In this document: positions 1 to 8,138 of the stretch, piece by piece | Layout: every line of letters starts with the position of its first letter | How positions within the stretch are numbered: position 1 is the stretch's first letter | Assembly (NCBI GenBank): GCA_937123825.1 | Contig: CAKZKQ010000332.1 | Location: 1-56,976, forward strand | Direction of reading: 5' to 3' | Origin: an uncultured Pseudomonadota bacterium | GTDB taxonomy: Bacteria > Myxococcota_A > Bradymonadia > Bradymonadales > GCA-2716585 | DNA length: 56,976 bases | The notes under the pieces: model-generated | What the model was told of the DNA's origin: nothing | Databases searched by the model: none | What the model saw: only the letters and a program-made list of their open reading frames with translations | Translations under genes and position numbers: made by a program

Positions 1-335
1 AGGGCCATACGGGCCAGAGCCAGGTTGGAGCTGCGGCGGTCGAGCACGAGGTAGAAAAAGAGGTTGGGACGCTTCCGAGTGGTCCGCAGAAGATGGTACT
101 GGGTGCCGAGCGAGATGAGGATGTCCTCAACTTTCTCATTGAGCTTGAGCGAGCGGATGGCCTTGTACTTGGCTTTGACGACTTCCGAGTTGACCGCCGC
201 CGCCACGTCCAGGTTGAAGTTGGCCACCGAGTGTTTGCCCAGCGCCATGCCACTTTCGCTGTTGGCCAGCGCCGCACCCACAAAGCCGTCCAGGCTGCCG
301 AGCTGCTTCAGACACTGATTGATGTTGTTGGCCAT
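1..335 (-). CDS. Roadblock/LC7-like domain protein, copy A1 (3' end cut by window)
   Basis: This gene starts at the ATG at 335-333, preceded by a purine-rich AAGGAAAA ribosome site. The visible part is identical to copy A2 (2587-2952), so about 31 bases including the stop lie outside the window. The product is a stand-alone domain of about 121 residues. Its order (helix INQCLKQL, strand DGFVGAALANSESG, long helix LDVAAAVNSEVVKAKYKAI, strands ILISLGTQYHLLR and LFFYLVLDR, final helix NLALARMALEDAE) fits the Roadblock/LC7 fold, whose members (for example MglB) form dimers that act on small GTPases. The family assignment is my reading of the pattern and needs an HMM search. Confidence 0.7.
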   Translation of the reverse strand, partial: MANNINQCLKQLGSLDGFVGAALANSESGMALGKHSVANFNLDVAAAVNSEVVKAKYKAIRSLKLNEKVEDILISLGTQYHLLRTTRKRPNLFFYLVLDRRSSNLALARMA

Positions 336-914
336 GGTTTTCCTTGAAGTTGAAGGTCTTGAACTGAGCACACAGAGGTTCATCTCGTTTCTTTGACGGA
401 TGCCTGAACGCCCAAACATCCGCCCAAAGGTTCGACAAAGACGAACAAAACAAACGATATAAACGCATAATAATATGGCACTGCATCCAGTGTCCAGCAT
501 ATTTTCTTTTAAAAAACCAGCCTCAAAACAAACGAAATAACAAGACGACAATCACCACCAACTTAAGAAGTACGGGCACGGCCCCCACGGGAGGTTGGGC
601 CTAAAAACTCCCACCCAATCCACATGATGAAGGCTCAAAAGGGGAACGTGTTGTTGGGGGCCTGTAAGGCAAGAACAGGCGCGCAGACCAGACCTGTGGG
701 CGCACAAGTGCAACCACAGAAGCCACTGTGTGTGGTGTCTTTGTGTCTTTGCTTGGATAAAGAGCGAGGATGGGATGCACAAATGACAGCCACCACCAAA
801 AGGGATCGTGTCTGTCGGTGTAGATTGGCAGGGAGTTGGGGGCGAGCAGGGGTCAGAAGCAAGCGTTTGCAGAGGTGTGCTGATGACGTTGCTTGCACAG
901 CTTACGGGTGTGGT
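336..914. other. Non-coding leader between B1 and A1 (inside the direct repeat)
   Basis: This 579-base stretch has only short ORFs without family features. It is AT-richer near 420-545 than the genes around it, as expected for the promoter and leader of the minus-strand A1 gene. An identical copy lies at 2953-3531. I see no clear -35/-10 pair that I would defend. Confidence 0.5.
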
Positions 915-1844
915 TCAGATGGAGAGCTCTGATTCGGCGTCTTCGAGGGCCATGCGGGCCAGAGCCAGATTGGAGCTGCGGCGGTCGAGCACGAGGTAGA
1001 AAAAGAGGTTGGGACGCTGACGGGTGGGGCGCAAAAGGTGGTACTGGGTGCCAAGCGAGATGAGGATGTCCTCAATTTTGTCGTTGAGCTTGAGCGAGCG
1101 GATGGCCTTGTATTTGGCTTTGACGACTTCCGAGTTGACCGCCGCCGCCACGTCCAGATTGAAGTTGGCCACCGAGTGCTTGCCCAGCGCCATCCCACTT
1201 TCGCTGTTGGCCAGCGCTGCGCCCACAAAACCGTCCAGGCTGTCGAGCTGCTTGAGACATTCGTTGATGTTGTTCGCCATTGTTCTCCCTGGTGTTAACA
1301 GTTCTAGAGCGACGTCTTCGGCAAGATGCCAACCATCTTGCGTTGGGTTGTCTGCGTTGAAATTTGCCAGGCCCTGATCCGCCTGTTGTGACTCTTCCAA
1401 AGCGTCGAGGAGTTCACTAAAAAGCTCAGTCGGCACCGGTGTGGTCGGCACTTGAGAGGTATGTATGTCGATGTCGATGTCGATGTCGATGTCAATGGAC
1501 TCATCGGCAGACGGCAGCGCCTGCACGACAGGCATGTGGGAGACCGAAGACTGCCCCGGTGCATCCTCACTGCTCTGAAAGAGCTGCTCCAACGTGGCGG
1601 AGAGGTCCGGCTGCGATGAAGCGCTTGCATCTGGAGCGCTCACCGAAGCGGCTTTATCAGGGCTGCGCATTTCGGCCACAGGCCCACGCAAAGAAGGCAC
1701 TCGCCTGGCATCTTTGGGCAACGCTTTGGCGCTCTTTCGCAGCATCTGCCCGGAAGACAAACACATCGAAGAGGCTGCCTTCTGAAGCTCGGCTTCCACC
1801 TTTGATCGCTTTGTTGGGATGGATTCAGGCTTTGTAATGCTCAT
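915..1844 (-). CDS. Roadblock/LC7-like protein with long acidic head, copy B1
   Basis: The 309-residue product has a Ser/Ala/Asp-rich, probably disordered head (about residues 1-185) and a C-terminal Roadblock-like domain (about 189-309). The head starts with a basic patch, carries an (Ile-Asp)6 run near residue 118 encoded by a GATGTC hexamer repeat, and has a short amphipathic motif (LFSELLDALEES) also seen as variants in the other long paralogs. The domain is identical to that of B2 except for a few residues at its start, but the heads are unrelated. An in-frame ATG at 1280-1278 with AGGGAG just upstream could give a separate 121-residue product that aligns with the A genes. No signal peptide or membrane segment is seen, so the protein is probably cytosolic. 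The function is unknown. Confidence 0.72.
   Translation of the reverse strand: MSITKPESIPTKRSKVEAELQKAASSMCLSSGQMLRKSAKALPKDARRVPSLRGPVAEMRSPDKAASVSAPDASASSQPDLSATLEQLFQSSEDAPGQSSVSHMPVVQALPSADESIDIDIDIDIDIHTSQVPTTPVPTELFSELLDALEESQQADQGLANFNADNPTQDGWHLAEDVALELLTPGRTMANNINECLKQLDSLDGFVGAALANSESGMALGKHSVANFNLDVAAAVNSEVVKAKYKAIRSLKLNDKIEDILISLGTQYHLLRPTRQRPNLFFYLVLDRRSSNLALARMALEDAESELSI
1465..1497. repeat. Hexanucleotide repeat (GATGTC) inside B1
   Basis: About five tandem copies of a six-base unit encode alternating Ile-Asp on the minus strand. Gain or loss of a unit would change the length of the acidic head without changing the frame. B2, whose domain is identical, lacks this run. Confidence 0.85.
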
Positions 1845-2586
1845 TGCTGCAGACCCCGGGTCATTGAGAGCTTCTTACGAGCGCCGACTTTCGATAAGTA
1901 AATTTCCGTTTAACTAAGACGAAGAGTAGTTCCGAAATAAACGTAACGGACCTTCACATTTCCTGTCCAGCAGATTTAAAAAATCGACACCACAACTAAA
2001 TATGACATTTCAGTAACCCCCGTTGAAACGCTCGGTGGGAGAACAACCACAGTGTTTTATCGTACGTTTGACTTGAACCTGCGTCTTAACAAGACACATC
2101 GGCATTCTAAGACACTGCAACTCAAAAAAAGAAGACCGCTCTGTGGTGATCTCTAGACGAGACTCCGTTTCCATACATTGGAGCACCATGATGCACATGC
2201 ACACACAACCAACGACCTCAACACATTGTCAGCTCAACGCTTAAACCGCCGCCAATGCGGATACCAACCCTTGTAAGGCGAGCCAATGCAATGGAGTTCA
2301 AAACGGAGAACGCGGGCAGATTGGGGAGGGGTTTGTGGGGTATCAACGGCAGAGATGTCCGCAACCAGAGCAGGGACAACGAGACAGCCGGAGATGGCAT
2401 CACGCCGTTGGCGTCGCAGACGTTCCTCCAAGCCCAAACCGCTGCGCAGCATGGTATTGCGAATTGTGCAAATGAGGTTTACGCGCAGGGGAAACGCTTT
2501 GGCGAGGCCGTGCAAAGCGCTCCTGGCACAAAATGGGGCAGCGAGGTGAAAGACATTCGTGCCCTTTTCATTGCCTGCGGCTGTGC
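1845..2586. other. Non-coding stretch between A2 and B1
   Basis: This 742-base stretch is not part of the direct repeat. It has no ORF with family features; those between 2200 and 2550 show no recognisable motif and lack ribosome sites. The part near 1880-2110 is AT-richer and is the likely promoter and leader of B1, but no promoter is clear. Confidence 0.45.
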
Positions 2587-2952
2587 TCAGATGGAGAGGT
2601 TTGCCTCGGCATCTTCAAGGGCCATACGGGCCAGAGCCAGGTTGGAGCTGCGGCGGTCGAGCACGAGGTAGAAAAAGAGGTTGGGACGCTTCCGAGTGGT
2701 CCGCAGAAGATGGTACTGGGTGCCGAGCGAGATGAGGATGTCCTCAACTTTCTCATTGAGCTTGAGCGAGCGGATGGCCTTGTACTTGGCTTTGACGACT
2801 TCCGAGTTGACCGCCGCCGCCACGTCCAGGTTGAAGTTGGCCACCGAGTGTTTGCCCAGCGCCATGCCACTTTCGCTGTTGGCCAGCGCCGCACCCACAA
2901 AGCCGTCCAGGCTGCCGAGCTGCTTCAGACACTGATTGATGTTGTTGGCCAT
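2587..2952 (-). CDS. Roadblock/LC7-like domain protein, copy A2 (121 aa)
   Basis: This short gene encodes only the domain, from MANNINQ to the C-terminal SI. I set the start at the ATG at 2952-2950 because AAGGAAAA lies just upstream and because homology to the B genes stops at this codon. The reading frame stays open upstream to 3168, but that extension is low-complexity leader sequence with no similarity to the heads of the other paralogs. The FFYLVLDR and NLALARMALED segments are shared with all members of the array. The protein is likely cytosolic and dimeric if the Roadblock assignment holds. It differs from the B1/B2 domain at a handful of positions, such as NEKVEDI for NDKIEDI. Confidence 0.75.
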   Translation of the reverse strand: MANNINQCLKQLGSLDGFVGAALANSESGMALGKHSVANFNLDVAAAVNSEVVKAKYKAIRSLKLNEKVEDILISLGTQYHLLRTTRKRPNLFFYLVLDRRSSNLALARMALEDAEANLSI

Positions 2953-3859
2953 GGTTTTCCTTGAAGTTGAAGGTCTTGAACTGAGCACACAGAGGTTCAT
3001 CTCGTTTCTTTGACGGATGCCTGAACGCCCAAACATCCGCCCAAAGGTTCGACAAAGACGAACAAAACAAACGATATAAACGCATAATAATATGGCACTG
3101 CATCCAGTGTCCAGCATATTTTCTTTTAAAAAACCAGCCTCAAAACAAACGAAATAACAAGACGACAATCACCACCAACTTAAGAAGTACGGGCACGGCC
3201 CCCACGGGAGGTTGGGCCTAAAAACTCCCACCCAATCCACATGATGAAGGCTCAAAAGGGGAACGTGTTGTTGGGGGCCTGTAAGGCAAGAACAGGCGCG
3301 CAGACCAGACCTGTGGGCGCACAAGTGCAACCACAGAAGCCACTGTGTGTGGTGTCTTTGTGTCTTTGCTTGGATAAAGAGCGAGGATGGGATGCACAAA
3401 TGACAGCCACCACCAAAAGGGATCGTGTCTGTCGGTGTAGATTGGCAGGGAGTTGGGGGCGAGCAGGGGTCAGAAGCAAGCGTTTGCAGAGGTGTGCTGA
3501 TGACGTTGCTTGCACAGCTTACGGGTGTGGTTCAGATGGAGAGCTCTGATTCGGCGTCTTCGAGGGCCATGCGGGCCAGAGCCAGATTGGAGCTGCGGCG
3601 GTCGAGCACGAGGTAGAAAAAGAGGTTGGGACGCTGACGGGTGGGGCGCAAAAGGTGGTACTGGGTGCCAAGCGAGATGAGGATGTCCTCAATTTTGTCG
3701 TTGAGCTTGAGCGAGCGGATGGCCTTGTATTTGGCTTTGACGACTTCCGAGTTGACCGCCGCCGCCACGTCCAGATTGAAGTTGGCCACCGAGTGCTTGC
3801 CCAGCGCCATCCCACTTTCGCTGTTGGCCAGCGCTGCGCCCACAAAACCGTCCAGGCTG
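2618..3859. repeat. Direct repeat, copy 2 (1242 bp)
   Basis: This is the second copy of the block at 1-1242. The first mismatch on the right is at 3860 (C) against 1243 (T). Weaker similarity then continues to 3897/1280, the internal ATG of each B gene, and stops there. Copy 2 joins the same domain to a different head. Confidence 0.93.
2953..3531. other. Non-coding leader between B2 and A2 (inside the direct repeat)
   Basis: This stretch is identical to 336-914. It should hold the promoter and leader of A2. No convincing gene or RNA is visible. Confidence 0.5.
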
Positions 3860-4521
3860 CCAAGCTTCTTGAGACATTCGTTGATGTTATGGGCCATTTC
3901 CGGGTTCTCCTTCTCTGTCAGGTGGATGGTGGGAGAGCCGCTTAAACCGCGGTTGTCTCCGGTGTCAGCGCCCAAAATGCTCGGCGCTTTTTCAAGCCGC
4001 TCAGGCGCAAGTTGAGTATGTGTTGTGGTGGTGCCTGTGAACTCGCTGATGAGTTCATCAAGCACCTCACCGGGGTATTGTGGCGTGGGTACATCATCAC
4101 ACCACAGTTCATCTTGTTCGGGCAGTTCGATGTCGAATTTGAACTCGGGGGCCGAAGGGAGTTCTTCATCGTCGAACTCAATCACTTCAGGCTCGGCAAA
4201 CTCGAGCAGTTCTTCAGAAAGGTAGCTGCCGGTGGACGGCGGGGGCCACGCCGGTGCGGGAGCCTGATGCTCTCTGGGAACATTTCGATTGGGGAGGTCG
4301 GCCTCAGGACGTCGGGGCGCTTTGCGGGCATGGGCCGCAGCCTTCCCCATCGTATCCTGAGTCCCCTTCAAAGATTCATTCACAATGGGAGGCGAGGATA
4401 AAGATCCTGCTGCTGGCTCCACAATTCCTCCCTGAGGAACAACTGAGTTGAGGGAGGTTTCGAGCATCTGTTCAAGACCAGGCCCTCCTCCCTTCATACC
4501 CACCCTCTTGTTGCTTTTCAT
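3532..4521 (-). CDS. Roadblock/LC7-like protein with long acidic head, copy B2
   Basis: I chose the ATG at 4521-4519 (MKSNKRV), giving 329 residues; the frame stays open to a TTG at 4575 and another ATG at 4497 has a G-rich site upstream. The head is basic at its start, then Pro/Ser-rich, then strongly acidic (EEL, EFAEPEVIEFDDEE), with the motif EVLDELISEF matching ELFSELLDAL of B1. The last 121 residues are the Roadblock-like domain, nearly identical to that of B1. An internal ATG at 3897-3895 has GAAGGAG upstream, so a domain-only product is possible. No export signal is seen. The head is unlike that of B1 although the domain DNA is the same. Confidence 0.72.
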   Translation of the reverse strand: MKSNKRVGMKGGGPGLEQMLETSLNSVVPQGGIVEPAAGSLSSPPIVNESLKGTQDTMGKAAAHARKAPRRPEADLPNRNVPREHQAPAPAWPPPSTGSYLSEELLEFAEPEVIEFDDEELPSAPEFKFDIELPEQDELWCDDVPTPQYPGEVLDELISEFTGTTTTHTQLAPERLEKAPSILGADTGDNRGLSGSPTIHLTEKENPEMAHNINECLKKLGSLDGFVGAALANSESGMALGKHSVANFNLDVAAAVNSEVVKAKYKAIRSLKLNDKIEDILISLGTQYHLLRPTRQRPNLFFYLVLDRRSSNLALARMALEDAESELSI

Positions 4522-4575
4522 TGGAACGGCCTGCCCTGATTTTGTCGCCCTCCCCAAGGAACGAAACAAAACCAA

Positions 4576-5669
4576 TGTGCTTTATGGAACGCACGCCTTG
4601 CGTTGTCACCGCCAACGCTTGAACAAAGGGTAACACAGAGTTTTTCCGAGTCTATGGTTCGAAATAGACAAATCCGGAACGAACAGGTATTGAATAGATT
4701 TTTTTTAAATTATGTGTTCGCGCACCTGAATTATCGACTCAAAACCATGCCAATAGATATACTGTTGTCACAATAGTGCACAAATAAAAGAGCCTCCGTT
4801 CCAACCTGAATGAACCTCCGTCACCACTGTGGTCATATCAGTGTTCACCGTTACCCTACTGAAGGGCTTAGAAGACCCACCGCCTCCAAAAACAATCATT
4901 ATGTTCCCATAAGCGATCGGTCTTTCACCCCACAAAGCACCTCAGTTTCAACCCTACAAATCATCAAATGACACAAACAAACCATTTAACACCACTCCTC
5001 CTCCCCCCCCCTCAACCACACGCTCCACGCCGTCCAAAAGGAGCACCACATGCCCCAAAGGCATCGTACAAATGGCCTCACCGTCTCCACACAAACCCAC
5101 ACCCACGCTCAAAACCAAAAAACAATAGAGCACTATCCCAATCCAAAACCATCTCAACACACACCCACTTACACTTCCCACATATACCCCTGTGACCCCT
5201 TTAACCCTCCTTGAACAAACCCCAACAACGGACTGATTCAGATCCATCGCCCCTTCAAAACAGCCGTCCAGACAAACCCTCCCAAGCAGAAACACTGCAC
5301 TCTCTTAACGATTAAAAATCAGCCCCACCCCTTTCGCCCTTCACGCACACCAGAGCCCGTGCCCCACACTCAAAACCCAACGCCACCCACAGACCGATGG
5401 GCCCCAAAAGCGACCAACACCGTCTCAGCAAACAGCCATGGGGCCACATGCGCAGCCCCAACCGCTCACCTCAACGCCACCGATCTTGCCGGAGCTTGGC
5501 TCCAATGGTCCCACAGAACCCAAAGGTGGATAAGACAAAGAGAAGCAGCGCAACGCACCACGGCGTGATACAGCGTGCACTGCAATGGAGAATGAAGAAG
5601 ATGGAGGGTTGGACAACGCGCAGCGAGCCATGAACACGGCGCAATCGCCGATGACAACAACGCGAAGGC
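4576..5669. other. Long non-coding stretch, G-poor on the plus strand
   Basis: About 1.1 kb holds no gene that I can support. From about 4930 to 5390 the plus strand is almost free of G and rich in A and C, so a transcript of the minus strand here would be G/U-rich and C-poor. The part nearest B2 (4680-4800) is AT-rich and holds a promoter-like pair. Confidence 0.5.
4756..4783 (-). promoter_or_regulatory. Candidate sigma70-type promoter for B2
   Basis: Read on the minus strand, TTGTGC and TATATC are separated by 16 bases in an AT-rich stretch about 230 bases upstream of the chosen B2 start. The match is moderate and the leader would be long, so this is only a candidate. Confidence 0.28.
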
Positions 5670-6566
5670 TCAGGTGGAGAGTGCTGATTCAGCGTCTTCG
5701 AGGGCCATGCGGGCCAGAGCCAGGTTGGAGTTATGGCGATCGAGCACGAGGTAGAAGAAGAGGTTGGGGCACTTATGGCTCGGCCGCAGCAGATGGTATT
5801 GCCCATCAAGCGCGATCAAAACGTCTTCGATCTCGTCGTCAAGCCCCAACTGAGCAATCACCTGGCGCTGCACACGCACGACCTCTGCGTTGACCGCCGC
5901 TGCAGTGTCCAGATCAAAGTCTGACGTCAGGTGCTTGCCCACAACCACACCGCTTTGGCAATCCGCCAAAGCCACACCCACAAAGCCGCCAAGCTGCCCC
6001 ACCTCCATCAACACACCGTCCATCGCAACCGGAACCTGCGGCCGTGCCACATCGCCTGCGGGTGTGCTTTGCTCGGGGCGAGTTCTGGCCTTAAAGGCAG
6101 TCCCCGATGGGCTTGAGCAGGGGGAACTGCCAAGGGCATCGATCAAATCGTCGACCAACCCCGTGGGGATGTCTTTGACCTCCAACGAGGGCAACGCTGA
6201 GACATCTTCGGCGATGCATAACCCAGGGGCCGTCATCAGGCTATCGTCGTCGCTTTGCTCCAACAAGTGGATGTGCGAAAGCTCCGGCTCCTCTTCAAGC
6301 AAAAACGCCAACCCCTGTGCACGTTCACCCGCAAGATCCGCCTGCGGTGTGCCTGCCTGAACAGGCAACACAAACCCGATCTTCGCATTGTTGCGGCGCG
6401 GGCGCTCCTCGGAGGCGATCAGTCGTTGAGGCGACTTGGGAGTCTGGATGCGGTTTGGAGGCTCAGAAACCGTCTTGTTGAAGACCTTGCGCGTGGCGGG
6501 CGCCCCCTTTGAACTCTGGAAAAATGGCAACGCCATGACTGCACCAAAACCTTTCAATGAACGCAT
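5670..6566 (-). CDS. Roadblock/LC7-like protein with long acidic head, paralog C
   Basis: The 298-residue product repeats the array design. The N-terminus is basic and Ser/Pro-rich, the middle is acidic (LLEEEPELSHIHLLEQSDDD), and a motif GLVDDLIDALGSS precedes the linker. The C-terminal domain (about 180-298) keeps the family core: LGGFVGVALADCQSG, LDTAAAVNAEVVRVQRQVI, IEDVLIALDGQYHLLRP and FFYLVLDRHNSNLALARMALEDAE. It is clearly diverged from the A/B copies, so it is an older duplicate. The ATG at 6566 lacks a good ribosome site; the ATG at 6536 (MALPFF) is an alternative. It is probably cytosolic, and the role is unknown. Confidence 0.72.
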   Translation of the reverse strand: MRSLKGFGAVMALPFFQSSKGAPATRKVFNKTVSEPPNRIQTPKSPQRLIASEERPRRNNAKIGFVLPVQAGTPQADLAGERAQGLAFLLEEEPELSHIHLLEQSDDDSLMTAPGLCIAEDVSALPSLEVKDIPTGLVDDLIDALGSSPCSSPSGTAFKARTRPEQSTPAGDVARPQVPVAMDGVLMEVGQLGGFVGVALADCQSGVVVGKHLTSDFDLDTAAAVNAEVVRVQRQVIAQLGLDDEIEDVLIALDGQYHLLRPSHKCPNLFFYLVLDRHNSNLALARMALEDAESALST

Positions 6567-6759
6567 TCATTGATTTGGAGGTTGGTCAAATGCTGTTCGC
6601 TTACAACACCTCGCCCACACTTAAAATAGACCCGTGAAACAAATTTGTCTAGCCACATAAAAATAAAAACACAAATACTAAAAAACAAAAGGCTCAGTTA
6701 TCAACCAACGCCTTGGACGCACACAGCACCAAACCGCGCCTCCCCCTCCACTGCAGACC

Positions 6760-7638
6760 TCAATCCAGGTGAGCTGCAGCCACAGACAGGGTCATGCGTG
6801 CCAGAGCAAGGTTGGCGCTGTCGCGCTCAAGGACAAGATAGAAAAAGAGGCTGGGTTTGGAACCCACGGGGCGTATCAAATGGTATCGGTTGCACAGGGA
6901 CACTAAAATGTCTTCGACGGCGTCGTCCAACCCCAAAACCGACAACGCCCTCATTTGGGCCCTGAGCACCTCAGCGTTGGCCAGGACCTCTGCCTCCAGC
7001 CCCTGATGCCCTCGCTCTGCCCACAACACCCCATCAAGGCCGCCAAGCGCCGCCCCCACAAAACCATCGATCCCCTCAAGGGTCTCGAGCGCTTCCTCCA
7101 TGGGCTCTGCAGCCACGGGGCAAACCCTTTGGTCGTGGCCGCCCTGGGTGCTGGGAAAAGAAGGCCCAGGAGACACAGGGGCGTTCGGAGTCGACGGGCC
7201 AGACACCATCAATGCCTCCATCAAATCTCCCAACAACTGCGATGAATACTGGCGCGAGCCGTCAGCACCCACCAACACCTCCTCTCGCCATGCCCCCGGA
7301 GCATCCACAGAAGGCGCCTCGGCTTGTGGCTCTTCAGTCGACAGAGGCGCCTCCGCCATATCCATCAAACCCACCACTTCCATGCCCGAGAGATCCAGAA
7401 TCTCAAACTCTCCCGAATCGACCAGCCCACCATCCCTCTCATGTCCCCCCAAAGAAGCACGGTGTTCCGCCACCAGCTCCTGGGCTCTGACCGAACGCGG
7501 CGGCACCCGACGGTTCTCTGTGCCAGGGCGCACATACACCCTCGACAAGAGCGCCTCAGTGCCCTCGCGCCCGTTGGGCACCCTGGGCTTCTTCACGCCC
7601 GCAGCGGGCAACTCCAAGCGATGTTTCTGTCTTTTCAT
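6760..7638 (-). CDS. Roadblock/LC7-like protein with long acidic head, paralog D
   Basis: I chose the ATG at 7638 (MKRQKHRLELPA), giving 292 residues with a basic start like that of B2; a GTG at 7695 would add 19 residues. The head contains an acidic stretch (GEFEILDLSGMEV) and the shared motif QLLGDLMEALMVS, followed by a Pro/Ser linker. The domain (about 175-292) is the most divergent of the array: IDGFVGAALGGLDG, VLANAEVLRAQMRAL, VEDILVSLCNRYHLIRP, FFYLVLERDSANLALARM. Conservation of the YHL.RP and FFYLVL segments across all members argues that the domain is under selection. It is the paralog nearest the kinase gene. The role is unknown. Confidence 0.7.
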   Translation of the reverse strand: MKRQKHRLELPAAGVKKPRVPNGREGTEALLSRVYVRPGTENRRVPPRSVRAQELVAEHRASLGGHERDGGLVDSGEFEILDLSGMEVVGLMDMAEAPLSTEEPQAEAPSVDAPGAWREEVLVGADGSRQYSSQLLGDLMEALMVSGPSTPNAPVSPGPSFPSTQGGHDQRVCPVAAEPMEEALETLEGIDGFVGAALGGLDGVLWAERGHQGLEAEVLANAEVLRAQMRALSVLGLDDAVEDILVSLCNRYHLIRPVGSKPSLFFYLVLERDSANLALARMTLSVAAAHLD

Positions 7639-8138
7639 GGCGAGTCCAACACCTGACGGCGAGCCGAACAACAGGCCGATGCCGCACAGCCCCACGGCAC
7701 CCGACGAAGTACGAGGCCCATAAAACGTAATGCCACAAAATCAAAACGTCCAGGTTTTGAACAGATTAACACTTCAAAAAAACCACCAAACGCGCCAAAA
7801 ATTCGTTCAAAACAAATCCAAAACACAGTCAAAATCAAATTTTTACACTATGAGCAACTTCCCTCTCCTTTTTCACAAAGACACAAAACCACACACAGAC
7901 ACACACCTCGTGCGGCAAACGCCTCAACCCCACCCCAAACTGACCGCCAAACAAACAAAAACCACACACCAAAATCAAAAGCATCCAAACACACCCAATG
8001 GTGTGGACCCCATCGCTCAAACAAGTTGTCGTGTGTTTAAAACTTAGACATTGGGCCGACGACCAGCGCTCCGCTGGCGAGCAAATGGCGTCGCAGGCCC
8101 AGCGGCGCCGGGCACCTCAAGCACACTGAAGCCGCAAC
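7639..8138. other. Non-coding stretch between kinase and paralog D
   Basis: No gene is supported here. From about 7730 to 8010 the plus strand is rich in A and C and poor in G, like the stretch upstream of B2. The end nearest the kinase contains a small hairpin (8063-8077) that may help end kinase transcription. Confidence 0.45.
8063..8077 (-). terminator. Possible weak terminator hairpin after the kinase gene
   Basis: CCAGCG and CGCTGG form a perfect 6-bp stem with a 3-base loop, about 60 bases past the kinase stop. A T-rich stretch follows only some 20 bases later on the minus strand, so this may instead be a pause or protein site. Confidence 0.25.

Larger units (their letters stand above)
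1..1242. repeat. Direct repeat, copy 1 (at least 1242 bp)
   Basis: Bases 1-1242 match 2618-3859 at an offset of 2617. Every reading frame across both blocks translates identically and the stretches I compared by eye are identical. The block covers the end-truncated A gene, its upstream leader and almost all of the Roadblock-like domain of the B gene. The left end lies outside the window. Confidence 0.93.

Noticed and set aside
2953..3168. N-terminal extension of copy A2 (frame open to 3168)
   Set aside because: The extension shows no similarity to the heads of the paralogs, lies in leader-like DNA and is not needed because a good ribosome site precedes the ATG at 2952.
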